Positions 38,050 to 46,695 of a DNA stretch of 64,000 nucleotides are shown piece by piece. The notes under the pieces were generated by a model. It saw nothing but the letters and a program-made list of their open reading frames with translations, was not told the DNA's origin and did no database searches. Each line of letters starts with the position of its first letter. Within the stretch, counting starts at the first letter, position 1. Source of the stretch: Acidimicrobiales bacterium (lineage in GTDB: Bacteria; Actinomycetota; Acidimicrobiia; Acidimicrobiales; Poriferisodalaceae); NCBI GenBank assembly GCA_041394185.1, contig JAWKIQ010000003.1, positions 310,001 to 374,000 on the forward strand. Direction: 5' to 3'. A program made the translations under genes and the position numbers.

Positions 38050-38590
38050 TCGATCTGCACACCGCGCCATCGCACTGCTGGTGTTCGGAGCGCTGGCTTT
38101 GGCTAGTTGCTCCGCGACATCGGAGGGCGCCGAACCGGTGCCCACCAGCAGCGCAGCATCCGACGTATCGGCCGACACCGAGACGGTGGGCATGGACGAT
38201 TTCATCGGCGTCGAGTTGCTCAGCGCCGTCGAAGCGCCCGCAGGCATCAGGGTCCCCGACGAGGATGGCCCCGACGGCGAACAGATTCCCGACGTGTTCG
38301 TCGATGAGGTCGATGAGCGACTGTCGGTCGACAACGCCGATGTCGTGGTTCATGTTGTGCATGAGCCTGGGCTCACATCGCCCCAGTCGACGACGGTGTT
38401 CGCCGGTTCGGTGGTTGCGGTGGCCGTCCGCACCCCAATCGAGGCCGATCTTGCTGTGGCCGGCCTCGGTGGGTCGGTTCCGACCAACGGCGATGCGGCG
38501 GTCGTTGTCGTCGACGCCGACCGACTCGGCACCTTCGACGTCACCGTCGGAGCCGAGGTAGTGGCCAGAATCGTGGTCGTCTCCGGTTGA
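38042..38590 (+). CDS. Small lipoprotein coupled to the giant secreted protein
   Basis: The protein has 182 residues. ATG 38042 lies inside the last codons of the giant gene (eight-base overlap), so the two are translated together. The N-terminus MADRSAHRAIALLVFGALAL is followed by a lipobox ending at Cys (LASC, Cys near 21). The mature part is acidic (PDEDGPDGEQIPDVFVDEVD) and then strand-rich up to the C-terminal VGAEVVARIVVVSG, suggesting one small Ig-like or cupredoxin-like fold. It may anchor or chaperone its large partner at the membrane; this is inference from the overlap. Confidence 0.7.
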   Translation: MADRSAHRAIALLVFGALALASCSATSEGAEPVPTSSAASDVSADTETVGMDDFIGVELLSAVEAPAGIRVPDEDGPDGEQIPDVFVDEVDERLSVDNADVVVHVVHEPGLTSPQSTTVFAGSVVAVAVRTPIEADLAVAGLGGSVPTNGDAAVVVVDADRLGTFDVTVGAEVVARIVVVSG

Positions 38591-38624
38591 CTGTCCCACC
38601 CCCCTGTCATCGTTGAGGCCAGTC

Positions 38625-38642
38625 GAAGCGACGGTTCGCTTC
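38625..38642. terminator. Small hairpin after the lipoprotein gene
   Basis: GAAGCG and CGCTTC pair around a six-base loop (ACGGTT), 35 bases after the lipoprotein stop and before the ribosome site of the sigma-like gene. It is a weak terminator or a processing site at best. Confidence 0.3.
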
Positions 38643-38664
38643 CCTCAGACAGGAGGTCCACGAC

Positions 38665-39318
38665 ATGACCACACGAATGCCGCCCGATAGACGAGCCAGG
38701 CTCGAGCACATCATGGCCGGTTTGGCGGCTGGCGACGATGCCCTGATCGTCGCGTTGATGCGCGAGTTCGCACCCGAGCTCGAGCGTGCCGCACGTTTCC
38801 ACGCCCAGTCGGTCACAACAGCGCCCGTCACCGACGGCGAGATCACCGGGCTGGTCGCCGACTTCGCGTTCGCCATTGCGGCGGTCGCAAAGAGCTGGCG
38901 AGCAGACGGTGGCGCCCTGCCGTGGACCTTCGCCCGAGCGGCCCTTCGACAGGTCGCCATAGACGTTCTGGTTACTCCTGCCGAGATGCGCACCAGCCTC
39001 GACGACGGCAAGTTCGGCGATATCGCCGATGAGGGTTCCCGGGCACTCGGCTGCGACGAGGGCGAGTGTCTCGGAACCCTCATCGACCTCGCCCAGCGCG
39101 TGCCGGCCGTGCAGGCCGTCGTGTCTCGGTGGGACGGCGTGCCCGATCTGCACCTCGAGATTGCCCTCGAGTACCGGATGCAACAGATGCAGGGCGATCC
39201 GTCAGCGGCCGCCACCATCGCCGAGCGCTACGGCAAGTCGACCCAAAATGTCCGCCAAATCGCCAGTCGGGTGTGGCGTCGGGCAGACGGCGCACATCCA
39301 GACATGATGGTGTCGTGA
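38665..39318 (+). CDS. Sigma-70-like (ECF-type) regulatory protein
   Basis: The protein has 217 residues, with ATG 38665 and a strong AGGAGG. The front (DDALIVALMREFAPELERAARFHA) resembles a sigma-2 core helix. The C-terminal VQAVVSRWDGVPDLHLEIAL, then AATIAERYGKSTQNVRQIAS and RVWRRA (residues about 185-208), form a sigma-4-like helix-turn-helix. The linker contains a GCDEGEC pair of Cys. The sigma-2 DNA-melting segment is weak, so it may be a divergent ECF factor or a regulator with only the HTH. Its stop overlaps the next start (GTGA), so the small downstream protein is probably its partner. Confidence 0.5.
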   Translation: MTTRMPPDRRARLEHIMAGLAAGDDALIVALMREFAPELERAARFHAQSVTTAPVTDGEITGLVADFAFAIAAVAKSWRADGGALPWTFARAALRQVAIDVLVTPAEMRTSLDDGKFGDIADEGSRALGCDEGECLGTLIDLAQRVPAVQAVVSRWDGVPDLHLEIALEYRMQQMQGDPSAAATIAERYGKSTQNVRQIASRVWRRADGAHPDMMVS

Positions 39319-39599
39319 ATGAGGTGCCAGGCATCGACTCCAAGGCGGCCGCCGAAATGGCCGCGTTGATCGAGCGATTCGCGCGCCGCTACGCAGCCGA
39401 CGGCTTCACCCACCCGCGGATTGCCGCGGCGGTGGTCACCGCCAGAGGTTGGGCCGGGCTCGACCGCCCGACGTTCGCCGACAATCTGGGCATCACCGTC
39501 GACGAGGTCGAGCAAGCCGAAAGCGGAGGCGTTGGCGCCGATGCGTTGCCCGAACAGCTCGCCGACAGGCTCCGCCAGCTAGGAATCTCGCTGTCGTAG
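39315..39599 (+). CDS. Small HTH-like partner of the sigma-like protein
   Basis: This 94-residue protein starts at GTG 39315, overlapping the previous stop by GTGA. Helices run MAALIERFARRYAADGFTH, AAVVTARGWAGLDRPTFADN, then LGITVDEVEQAESGGVGADA. The middle resembles an XRE-type helix-turn-helix in which TFADNLGITVDEVEQAE would be the core. It could bind the sigma-like protein as an anti-sigma factor or bind DNA next to it. No membrane helix is present, unlike most ECF anti-sigma factors. Confidence 0.5.
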   Translation: MNEVPGIDSKAAAEMAALIERFARRYAADGFTHPRIAAAVVTARGWAGLDRPTFADNLGITVDEVEQAESGGVGADALPEQLADRLRQLGISLS

Positions 39600-39737
39600 G
39601 TCGGTCACTTTGGGTAGGCACCTGCGCTCAACGGAGCACAACTTTCGGAGTGTTTCAGTATTTACTGCGTCGTACTGATGTGAGATAGTCGAAGCCGAAC
39701 ACGTCAGACACTACTTTTAGTGACTATGAGGAGACCG

Positions 39738-40417
39738 GTGGGCAAGCTTCGCATGTTGGCAATCTCGTTGATTGGCATGGGTCTCGCTGCATCGTGCAGC
39801 GCCAGTTCGGACTCCGCCGATCTCGTCGAGTTGACGACCACATCGACGATCGCCACAACCACTAGCGCCCAGCCATCGTCGAGCACCACCGAAGCCTCCA
39901 CCACGACGTCTCAGGCTCCCACGACGACTTCCGAAGCCACCCCAACCACCAGCCTCGAGCAACTCACCGCCGAGATCGAAGCCGACCTCCAAGCCGGCCA
40001 GACAGCCTTTCCGACCGATGGAAGACCACTCATGAGGCCGACCGATCGTCCTCGGACGATGGTTCACCGAAGATGGACTGCCGCGCGACTGTCGACGCTC
40101 TCATCCCTGGTGGAACGTGGCCAAGCCGTAGCGAGCGGCACATACGACGAGGTCGTCGTCGAGAGCGCGACGCCGCTCGATGGAGGATCGGTCCTCGTTG
40201 TCTATTGCTTGACCAACGACGCTGTCGTTCTTCGACACCACCTCGGGCTCGATAGTCGACGACCTGGTCTATTCGTTCAGATATTCACTGTGTCCACTGG
40301 CCAAATTCGGCTGGCAAGCCGATCGCAGCCAACAACTGTCAGTCCGCGAGGGCAGACATGCGGGTGACAGCGGCGGTCTGTCATCGCCCTCCTCGTGTTC
40401 CCTGCCCGGCCGTTGAT
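39738..40417 (+). pseudogene. Thr-rich lipoprotein gene with a one-base frameshift
   Basis: GTG 39738, after AGGAG, gives VGKLRMLAISLIGMGLAASC, a signal peptide with a lipobox at LAASC. A Thr/Ser linker (about residues 35-75) follows. The domain reading VVVESATPLDGGSVLVVYCL then TNDAVV (40150-40230) changes frame near 40232: the next natural text is FDTTSGSIVDDLVYSFRYSL in frame +1, ending at 40417. Without the shift the chain would run out of frame to a stop at 40367. The region upstream (39600-39737) is unusually AT-rich for this window and may carry the promoter. Confidence 0.55.
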
Positions 40418-41207
40418 GGCCGGAGTCGGGGGAGACGACGGCGACAACGAGCCGCCGGTGACGACGAACGATGACACCGACACCGTTCTTGTCATCATTG
40501 CCGGCGGTGAGGTCATCACCGTTCCAGGATCGTCAGGGCAGCCGACGTGTACCTATCGCAAGCTCAGGGTCGGCGAGATCACGATGGGGCCCGACCTCAC
40601 GCCAGACGAGGCCAACGAGTTCATCGTCTCGTCGGCCAACCCAAACACGTTCCTCTACCTGGTGACCTGCGCTTGGCCCAACGGCGAGCTGACCTACGAC
40701 TACACGTGGATCACCGAGACCAGCCCGCCGACGAGGTCGCCCGAGCCCGCGCCGAACTGGCCGAGATCTTGCCCCCACCCAGCCCACAGATGTCGCCGGC
40801 GACCGACGTGAACCACCTGGTGGGGACTGCAGACCTGGGTCTGGCTGGACCCCGCCGGCCTGGCACCCGTGACTGTCACGGTCGAGATCCCGGGTCTGGC
40901 AACAACGGCTACCGCTAACCCGGTAGGCATTCGATTGAACCCGGGCGACGGAACCAACCCCATCGACTGCGATGGGCTCGGCCACCCATACACCGAGGGT
41001 GCCGATCCATCACAAGCTTGCACCCACACCTACCAGTACATCTCCGAGCACTCGGCCACCGGCACGTGGGACTTCACCACGACCGTGGTCTGGGAGGTGA
41101 CCTGGACCAACTCGAACGGCGATGCCGGCACCGCCGATCCGATCGACACCGAGACGATCACCCCGCTGCAAGTCGTCGAACTGCAGGCCAGAACCACCAA
41201 CGACTGA
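40358..41207 (+). pseudogene. Exported protein of an actinobacterial hypothetical family, two or three one-base indels
   Basis: After a possible signal sequence (VIALLVFPARPLMAGVGG near 40386-40440) the text PGSSGQPTCTYRKLRVGE and LYLVTCAWPNGELTYDYTWI is followed, in another frame from 40730, by DEVARARAELAEILPPPSPQ. From 40826 a third frame reads LQTWVWLDPAGLAPVTVTVE and later CTHTYQYISEHSATGTWDFT, ending NSNGDAGTADPIDTETITPL...TTND. One base is missing near 40730, and one G is extra in the GGGG at 40822-40825. Restored, this is a secreted family widespread in Actinobacteria (LPPP spacer, then TW-WLDP and a late TYTY-like block). Its function is unknown. Confidence 0.6.
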
Positions 41208-41229
41208 GGACGATCGAAAGCCCGATGCT

Positions 41230-41945
41230 CTAGGTCAGACGGTGCAAGGCGTCGGCCAACACCGGCCAACACGTGTCGAGCATCAGGTCGTGGCCCCCGT
41301 CGAGCACCTCTAGGTCGGTGTCATAGGCATCGGCCAGCGCCTGCTGTTCTGCCACCGTGAAGACCTGGTCGTACCGACCGGCGATCACATGCACCGGAGT
41401 GGCAACCCGATTGGGCTTGACACGCCGCAGCGTCATCGAAGCGATCGCCAGTGCAGACTCTCCCTGCAGTCGCTCGAAGGTGTGGCGCACAGTTGCCTCG
41501 GGCGTTTCCGACGAGAAGAAGAGATCTCTCGTGAGATCCACCGAGCCGACCAACCGATAGAAATCGGCCGTTGCCGCCGCCGACAGGGCTGGCGCGGGAT
41601 GCCGTCGAATAGCCCTTAGATATGGCACCAGAGTGCCGTGCCGCGGCACCGAAGCGACCAATACCGCCTTGCGAACCGAAGCCCGTTCCAGGAACCGCTG
41701 AACCACATAGCCGCCCATCGAGTGCCCCACCAGGATCGGCGGCTCGACACAGGTGCCAACCGCCGAGCTGACCGCCTCGACATAGGCACCCGCTGAGTTC
41801 CACTTGCGAGAGCTGTCGCCCGGGCGATCGTGACCCGGCAAGTCGACCACCTCGACCTCATGTCCGCGCTCGCGCAGCGAAGCAGCGACGTCGTCCCAAC
41901 ACCATCCCCGTGCCAGGCACCATGTACCAAGACGAACTGCGCCAT
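41230..41945 (-). pseudogene. Alpha/beta hydrolase with a one-base frameshift near the start
   Basis: ATG 41945 gives MAQFVLVHGAWHG, the usual opening with the oxyanion HG. The frame then breaks near 41904-41909: the bases after CACGGGGA should read WCWDDV but are one out. The remaining 206 residues are perfect: VVDLPGHDRPGD, the nucleophile elbow ILVGHSMGGYVVQ (Ser), then VIAGRYDQVFTVAEQQALA (Asp) and LEVLDGGHDLMLDTC (His). The triad is therefore complete apart from the shift. It resembles small esterases of the MhpC/salicylate-esterase type. If the shift is a sequencing error, this is a normal enzyme of about 238 residues. Confidence 0.7.
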
Positions 41946-42013
41946 GCCGGGCAACCTAGTTCAGGGACCCGCTGATTCACATCGCTCGACAACTCACCGA
42001 TACGGTTCGGGTC

Positions 42014-42673
42014 ATGGAAATCGAGCAGGCATGGCTCGAACCGACATGGTTCATCGACAGCGACAGCCCAGAGGTCGAGCAGTACGCAACAGACGCCGCT
42101 GGGGGTGCCACCGACCCCACCGAGGTCGCCGTGCGGCTGTTCCACGCGGTTCGAGATGGGATCCGCTACGACCCCTACAACGTTTCGCACGACGCAGGGG
42201 CGTTCCGCGCCAGCACCATCGCACGTTCAGAGGTCAACTGGTGTGTTCCCAAGTCGGTGTTGCTGACCGCAGCGGCCCGTAACAGGGGCATTCCGGCCCG
42301 GCTGGGGTTTGCCGACGTCCGCAACCACCTCACCAGCCCCAAGCTGCGCGAGCGCATGGGCACCGACATGTTCCTGTGGCACGGCTACAGCGAACTGCTG
42401 CTGGGTGGCCGATGGTTCAAGCTCAGCACCGCGTTCAACATCGAGCTGTGTCAGCGCTTCGGTGTGAAGGTTCTCGAGTTCGACGGCACCGACGACGCCC
42501 TCATGCACCCATACGACGAGTCGGGCAACCGCCACATGGAATACGCCCGCCAGCGCGGCTCGTACGACGATCTGCCCCTGGACGAGATCCTCGAAACCTT
42601 CCGAACCGACTACCCCCGGTTCACCGGAGCTGCCAAGGGCGCAGCCGAAGCCGGCGACGACGCCTTCGCCTAA
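42014..42673 (+). CDS. Transglutaminase-like domain protein
   Basis: The protein has 219 residues from ATG 42014. The core VRLFHAVRDGIRYDPYNV, then SEVNWCVPKSVLLTAAARNR (Cys near 76), GIPARLGFADVRNHL, and LWHGYSELLLGGRWFKLSTA (His near 121) followed by FNIE give the Cys-His-Asp/Asn arrangement of bacterial transglutaminase-like proteins. NWCV places a Trp before the Cys. It is cytoplasmic, with no signal peptide. It precedes the cupin gene by 38 bases. It is unrelated in sequence to the transglutaminase of the ATP-grasp operon apart from the fold. Confidence 0.8.
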   Translation: MEIEQAWLEPTWFIDSDSPEVEQYATDAAGGATDPTEVAVRLFHAVRDGIRYDPYNVSHDAGAFRASTIARSEVNWCVPKSVLLTAAARNRGIPARLGFADVRNHLTSPKLRERMGTDMFLWHGYSELLLGGRWFKLSTAFNIELCQRFGVKVLEFDGTDDALMHPYDESGNRHMEYARQRGSYDDLPLDEILETFRTDYPRFTGAAKGAAEAGDDAFA

Positions 42674-42711
42674 CCCCACCCTCATCGATTCAAGGCACCA
42701 GGAGGCGGCCG

Positions 42712-43248
42712 ATGGCCCCGAAGATCCGCCGAGTGGTAACGGGCCACGACGAGCACGGCAAGGCCGTGGTCGTCAGCGACGAGTACGCCACCCAGATACT
42801 GATACGCGCCAGCCGGCCCGGGGTCACCATGACCAACCTCTGGCAGACGGACGAAACCCCAGCCCGCTTCGACGGCGCCGAAGAGTCGCTGACCGAGCCG
42901 TTCGTGCTGCACCCGCCCAAGAACGGCACGATCTTTCGCATCATCGAGTTCTTGCCCGAAGACCCGACGTCCTGGCAGACCCTCGACGGCAAGACCGCAT
43001 TTGCCGAGATGGGCGCCAGCCACAACATCGTCGAGGGTGCCCGCCACCCGTTCATGCACCGGACCGACTCGGTCGACTATGCGGTCATCTTGTCCGGATC
43101 GATCACCATGCTGCTGGACGAAGAACAAGACGACGTGTTGCTGCACGCGGGCGACGTAGTAATCCAGAGAGGCACCAACCATGCGTGGTCGAACAGGGGC
43201 ACCGAGCCCTGTCACATCATGTTCGTGCTGATCGACGCAACCGCCTGA
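42712..43248 (+). CDS. Cupin-domain protein
   Basis: The protein has 178 residues, with ATG 42712 and AGGAGG upstream. The single cupin barrel is in the second half: HRTDSVDYAVILSGSITMLL (residues about 115-135), then VLLHAGDVVIQRGTNHAWSN and HIMFVLIDA. The metal-binding pattern HxxxxxxxxV...G and H of NHAW is partly present. Similar proteins are annotated as cupins acting on small aromatic or dicarboxylic substrates; the substrate cannot be told. It ends 31 bases inside the convergent permease gene. Confidence 0.75.
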   Translation: MAPKIRRVVTGHDEHGKAVVVSDEYATQILIRASRPGVTMTNLWQTDETPARFDGAEESLTEPFVLHPPKNGTIFRIIEFLPEDPTSWQTLDGKTAFAEMGASHNIVEGARHPFMHRTDSVDYAVILSGSITMLLDEEQDDVLLHAGDVVIQRGTNHAWSNRGTEPCHIMFVLIDATA

Positions 43249-44032
43249 AGCCCGAGCCCGCCCCACCCGACACAGCGGGCGCCAGACGCAGGTCTGGAGT
43301 GAAGCAATTACGCAGGCCGGCCGACACCACGAACACGACACACGTGGCGGTGGCACCGAGCACCAGATACATCACGACGAGCTGAATGAGAACGGCATCG
43401 AGCGGATCGACGCCGGCCAACAACAGGCCGGTCATGGCACCGGGAAGGGCGATCAGACCCACCACGTTGGTGCGCTCGATCTGAGGAATCAGCGCGTTCG
43501 CCAGATCGCGTCCGGCAAAGCGCACCACCCCGGCCCGATCGAACCCCAGCGCCAGCAGATGCTCGATTTCGCCCGGCCGGTTCTGGACCAGGTCGACCAC
43601 AGACTTCGCCGCCAGCACAACACCGGGCAACACATTGCCAATGGTGATTCCGGCGATGACCACCACGCTGACCGGGCTGTAGTCCAGCACGCCAAGTCCG
43701 AACACAACGGCCAGGCTCAACCCCGTGGTAGCCAGGGTCACCGTCATCGTCAGTCGCCGACCGCCCGGGATGGCCGGCGCTCGTCTGTGTGCAACCAGGC
43801 CGGTTATTGCGACCATGACCAGCACCCAAGTCCACGCAAGCAGATCGTCGAGGTCGCTGTCGAAGACCAGCGTGAACAGATAGCCGACCGCGACCAGCTG
43901 CACTGCGGCACGCAGCGAGGCGACCACAATGCGATGCTCGATGCCCAAGCCCCGCCAAAGCGACAGCGCGATGGCCACGGCGATCAGAACCCACGAGACC
44001 GCCGCCTGCCAGAACTCGATCGATGCCGACAC
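43217..44032 (-). CDS. FetB/UPF0014-type ABC permease
   Basis: The protein has 271 residues; the likely start is GTG 44032 (VSASIEFWQAAVSW), five bases after the oxidoreductase stop. It has about seven hydrophobic helices, among them LVFGVFGLGVLDY-like segments, with the family block GITIGNVLPGVVLAAKSVVD near 130-150 and IPQIERTNVVGLIALPGAMT near 195-215. FetB works with an ATPase (FetA) in iron export or stress resistance. No ATPase gene is adjacent here, so either it lies elsewhere or this permease acts with another subunit. It overlaps the convergent cupin gene by 32 bases. Confidence 0.8.
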   Translation of the reverse strand: MSASIEFWQAAVSWVLIAVAIALSLWRGLGIEHRIVVASLRAAVQLVAVGYLFTLVFDSDLDDLLAWTWVLVMVAITGLVAHRRAPAIPGGRRLTMTVTLATTGLSLAVVFGLGVLDYSPVSVVVIAGITIGNVLPGVVLAAKSVVDLVQNRPGEIEHLLALGFDRAGVVRFAGRDLANALIPQIERTNVVGLIALPGAMTGLLLAGVDPLDAVLIQLVVMYLVLGATATCVVFVVSAGLRNCFTPDLRLAPAVSGGAGSGFRRLRRSART

Positions 44033-44036
44033 CGGC

Positions 44037-44870
44037 TCAGTCTGTCGCAAGCTCCTCGATGAGAGCCAGAGCACCATCGACGCCACGATGCCAACCGGGT
44101 TGGACGATCAGCCGATCGACCCCCATCGCCGCATAGGCCTCCAAGTCGGCTTCGTGCGGGCGACGCACCGGCGTGATCGAGATCTCGAGTGGTCCGAGCC
44201 AATCGGGGCGCTCGACCTCTGCCGCGATTCTTTCGAGCCGGGCCAGATCGTCGGACGCTGTCTCGAGATCGCGCATGAAGCCATACCAGCCGTGCGCCAT
44301 CTCGACCGCCCGCCGAAGCGCCCGGTCGCTGTGGCCCCCGACAACGGTGTGAATCTGCGACTGCACCGGCTTGGGGTTGGCCGTGACCGACTGGAAACGC
44401 ACGAAATCGCCCTCGAACGAAACGGCATCGCCAGACCACAGCGCACGCATTGCGGCCAGATACTCGTCGGCACGCTCGCCTCTGCGAGCCATCGGGGTCG
44501 AGCACGCCGTCATCTCGGGCTCTAGGTAACCCACGCCGAGACCGAAGATCAGCCTGCCGCCACTGACATGGTCGAGAGAGGCCAGGCTCTTGGCCAGCAC
44601 GGCCGGCTGGCGTTGCGGGAGGATGATGATCCCCGAACCCAGCTTGATGGTCTCGGTAGCTGCTGCGATGTAGGCCAGCGCAACCGCGGTGTCGACCATC
44701 GGCGTCTCTGGAGGGGCGGGCGAAGGTGGCGCCTGCGGATCTGGAAGCACGATGTGTTCGCCGGTCCACACAGACTCGAAACCCGCGTCCTCGGCGGCCT
44801 TTGCGACCTTGGCGAGGTTGGCCGGCAACCCGGTCTCGCCCATGTTGATACCGAACAATCCGAGCTTCAT
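44037..44870 (-). CDS. LLM-class F420-dependent oxidoreductase
   Basis: The protein has 277 residues from ATG 44870 (MKLGLFGINMG). It is a TIM barrel of the luciferase-like family: AEDAGFESVWTGEHIVLPDP (residues about 26-45), IKLGSGIIILPQRQPAVLAK (about 80-100), LDHVSGGRLIFGLGVGYLEP (about 104-124) and a C-terminal AMGVDRLIVQPGW. F420 or FMN is the likely cofactor. It lies third from last in the minus-strand operon that starts with an SDR at 47616, followed by the permease. The substrate is unknown. Confidence 0.88.
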   Translation of the reverse strand: MKLGLFGINMGETGLPANLAKVAKAAEDAGFESVWTGEHIVLPDPQAPPSPAPPETPMVDTAVALAYIAAATETIKLGSGIIILPQRQPAVLAKSLASLDHVSGGRLIFGLGVGYLEPEMTACSTPMARRGERADEYLAAMRALWSGDAVSFEGDFVRFQSVTANPKPVQSQIHTVVGGHSDRALRRAVEMAHGWYGFMRDLETASDDLARLERIAAEVERPDWLGPLEISITPVRRPHEADLEAYAAMGVDRLIVQPGWHRGVDGALALIEELATD

Positions 44871-44901
44871 CGCATCCTCCATCCGAGGGCCGGGGCCGTT
44901 C

Positions 44902-45351
44902 CTAGTCTGTCGGTTCCAGCGGTGTCAGCACGAAATGGCCGTGGCACAAGGCAACCGGCTTGTCGCGCGACTCTTGCCACAGCTCGGACCTGACATTGGC
45001 GACGCGCCGCCCGCGACGGGTGACAATGGCCCGCCCGTAGGTGACCGGACCCTGCGCCGACCGCAGATAGTCGAACGACACGTCGACGGTGCGGGGCAGG
45101 CTGGCCGACTCGAGGTCGTACAGCAGCTGCAGAGTCGCCGTCAGTTCGAGCATGGCACCCACCACACCGCCATGCAGCGCTCCGATGGTCTGGTTGCCGA
45201 TGAGGTCGTCCTTCGACCGCAACACGGTGATGACCTCGTCACCCATCTGGTCGACCTCGATGCCCAGAAAGCGCGCATAGGGCACATAGTCGACCAGGGC
45301 CGCTATGTCGCGGCCCCGCCCTTGGGCCCGAAGCTCGTCGAGGAACTTCAC
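44902..45351 (-). CDS. Hotdog-fold thioesterase (PaaI-like), second of two
   Basis: The protein has 149 residues. GTG 45351 overlaps the stop of the first thioesterase (GTGA), with GGGAGGG upstream. The hotdog block DDLIGNQTIGALHGGVVGAM (residues about 55-75) with the conserved His-Gly-Gly, then YGRAIVTRRGRRVANVRSEL, matches PaaI/YdiI-type acyl-CoA thioesterases. Paired with the preceding hotdog gene it may form a heteromeric thioesterase or handle a different chain length. Confidence 0.82.
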   Translation of the reverse strand: MKFLDELRAQGRGRDIAALVDYVPYARFLGIEVDQMGDEVITVLRSKDDLIGNQTIGALHGGVVGAMLELTATLQLLYDLESASLPRTVDVSFDYLRSAQGPVTYGRAIVTRRGRRVANVRSELWQESRDKPVALCHGHFVLTPLEPTD

Positions 45352-45830
45352 GACGGCCCTCCCTGGGTCCTCGGCGTGTTGGGGGTGCCGATCATGAACG
45401 CTGCCGTGCACATGGCGATCGGATCGCCCGGGTCTTCGTGGAACGCCGTGGCGCGCACGAACGAGATGTTTCGCGTGCGCCTGATGATTTCGGCCCTGGC
45501 CACGATGTCGCTTCCGGGCGTGGCCGGGCGCATGTAGTCGATCCGCATATCGAGGGTGGCGATGGCGGTCTCGCCCCGGTTCCCGTCGGGCGGCCTGGCG
45601 ACGAACCCGGCCGCATTGTCCAGCAGTGCGGTGATGGCTCCGCCGTGTATGACCCCTGTGTCCGGATCGCCGACCAGGTCGTCGGAATATGGCAGCACCA
45701 GGTCGCACACATCGCCGCTGTGCGCAGCGACCCTCATGCCCAGCCGTCGGGCATGAGGGACGTGCGCCAGATACTCGTTGGCCTCGTCGACGTCGACGTC
45801 CACGCCGACTGGTTCGTCAGCGGACAACAC
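45348..45830 (-). CDS. Hotdog-fold thioesterase (PaaI-like), first of two
   Basis: The protein has about 160 residues if GTG 45830 is the start, which overlaps the dehydratase stop by 14 bases; GTG 45803 is the alternative. The core DDLVGDPDTGVIHGGAITAL (His-Gly-Gly near 75) then LDNAAGFVARPP and YMRPATPGSDIVARAEIIRR marks a hotdog thioesterase. It is homologous to the next gene and sits in the same operon. Confidence 0.82.
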   Translation of the reverse strand: MLSADEPVGVDVDVDEANEYLAHVPHARRLGMRVAAHSGDVCDLVLPYSDDLVGDPDTGVIHGGAITALLDNAAGFVARPPDGNRGETAIATLDMRIDYMRPATPGSDIVARAEIIRRTRNISFVRATAFHEDPGDPIAMCTAAFMIGTPNTPRTQGGPS

Positions 45831-46686
45831 ACCAACCGTTGTCGATGACCACCCGCTCGTTGTCGGTTCCGACCGACGCAAGGGTCTGGTAAACCCAGCC
45901 TCCATCGCCGCCCCACATGCGGACCGTCAGCGATTCACCCGGAAACACCGGGCTCGAGAACCTCGAGTCCATCGACACGAACCGGGCCGGATCACCGCCC
46001 GCCAGCGTGTGCAGAAGGGCTCGCCCGGTGAAGCCATAGGTGCACAACCCGTGCAGGATCGGCTTGGGGAAACCGGCCAGTTCGGTGGCAAACCACGGAT
46101 CGCTGTGCAGCGGGTTGCGATCGCCACTGAGGCGATACGTCAACGCCTGATCTGTGCGGGTTTGGTACGTCACCTCGTGATCGGGCGTCGAGTCGGGGGC
46201 AAAGACCGTGGGTGCGGTATCGCCGGACTCGCCGCCGAAACCACCCGACCCGCGGATGACCAGGGACGAACGGGTGGTGAACACCGGTTCTCCGCTGGCC
46301 TTGTCGACGGCCTCGGTTTCGAGGTCGATGATGGCGTGTTTGCCCTCGCCCTTGTCCCACATGCCGGCGATGCGGTTGATGCAGGTGACTGTGGCGTCGG
46401 GCTTGAGCTCCTGGTGCAGGGTGACACCCTGCGAGCCGTGAAGCAGCCGACCCCAGTCGACGTCACCCGCCGCAGCCAAGGCGTTGCCCGCCCCCAACAC
46501 CACGGCCATGGTCGGCAAGACCCGCTGGGTGATGCCGTGGCTGTTCTCGGTTGTGAACTCGAGCTCGTCGGCGGGGTCGACGGCACCTGCGCCGACACCC
46601 ACCGCATACAGCAGGGCGTCCTTTGACGTCCACGAACGATCGGTCGGTTCAGACTCGGCCCCGACAGCGTTGGCGTTCAGACCCAC
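45817..46686 (-). CDS. MaoC-like enoyl-CoA hydratase (double hotdog)
   Basis: The protein has 289 residues from GTG 46686, ten bases after the SDR stop. The N-terminal half is a degenerate hotdog (RVLPTMAVVLGAGNALAAAG). The C-terminal half carries the active hydratase motif YRLSGDRNPLHSDPWFATEL (residues about 190-210, catalytic Asp and His) followed by GFPKPILHGLCTYGFTGRAL. This is the layout of peroxisomal MFE-2-type and actinobacterial steroid/fatty-acid hydratases. The upstream SDR is its usual dehydrogenase partner. Confidence 0.9.
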   Translation of the reverse strand: MGLNANAVGAESEPTDRSWTSKDALLYAVGVGAGAVDPADELEFTTENSHGITQRVLPTMAVVLGAGNALAAAGDVDWGRLLHGSQGVTLHQELKPDATVTCINRIAGMWDKGEGKHAIIDLETEAVDKASGEPVFTTRSSLVIRGSGGFGGESGDTAPTVFAPDSTPDHEVTYQTRTDQALTYRLSGDRNPLHSDPWFATELAGFPKPILHGLCTYGFTGRALLHTLAGGDPARFVSMDSRFSSPVFPGESLTVRMWGGDGGWVYQTLASVGTDNERVVIDNGWCVVR

Positions 46687-46695
46687 GATGTGCCC

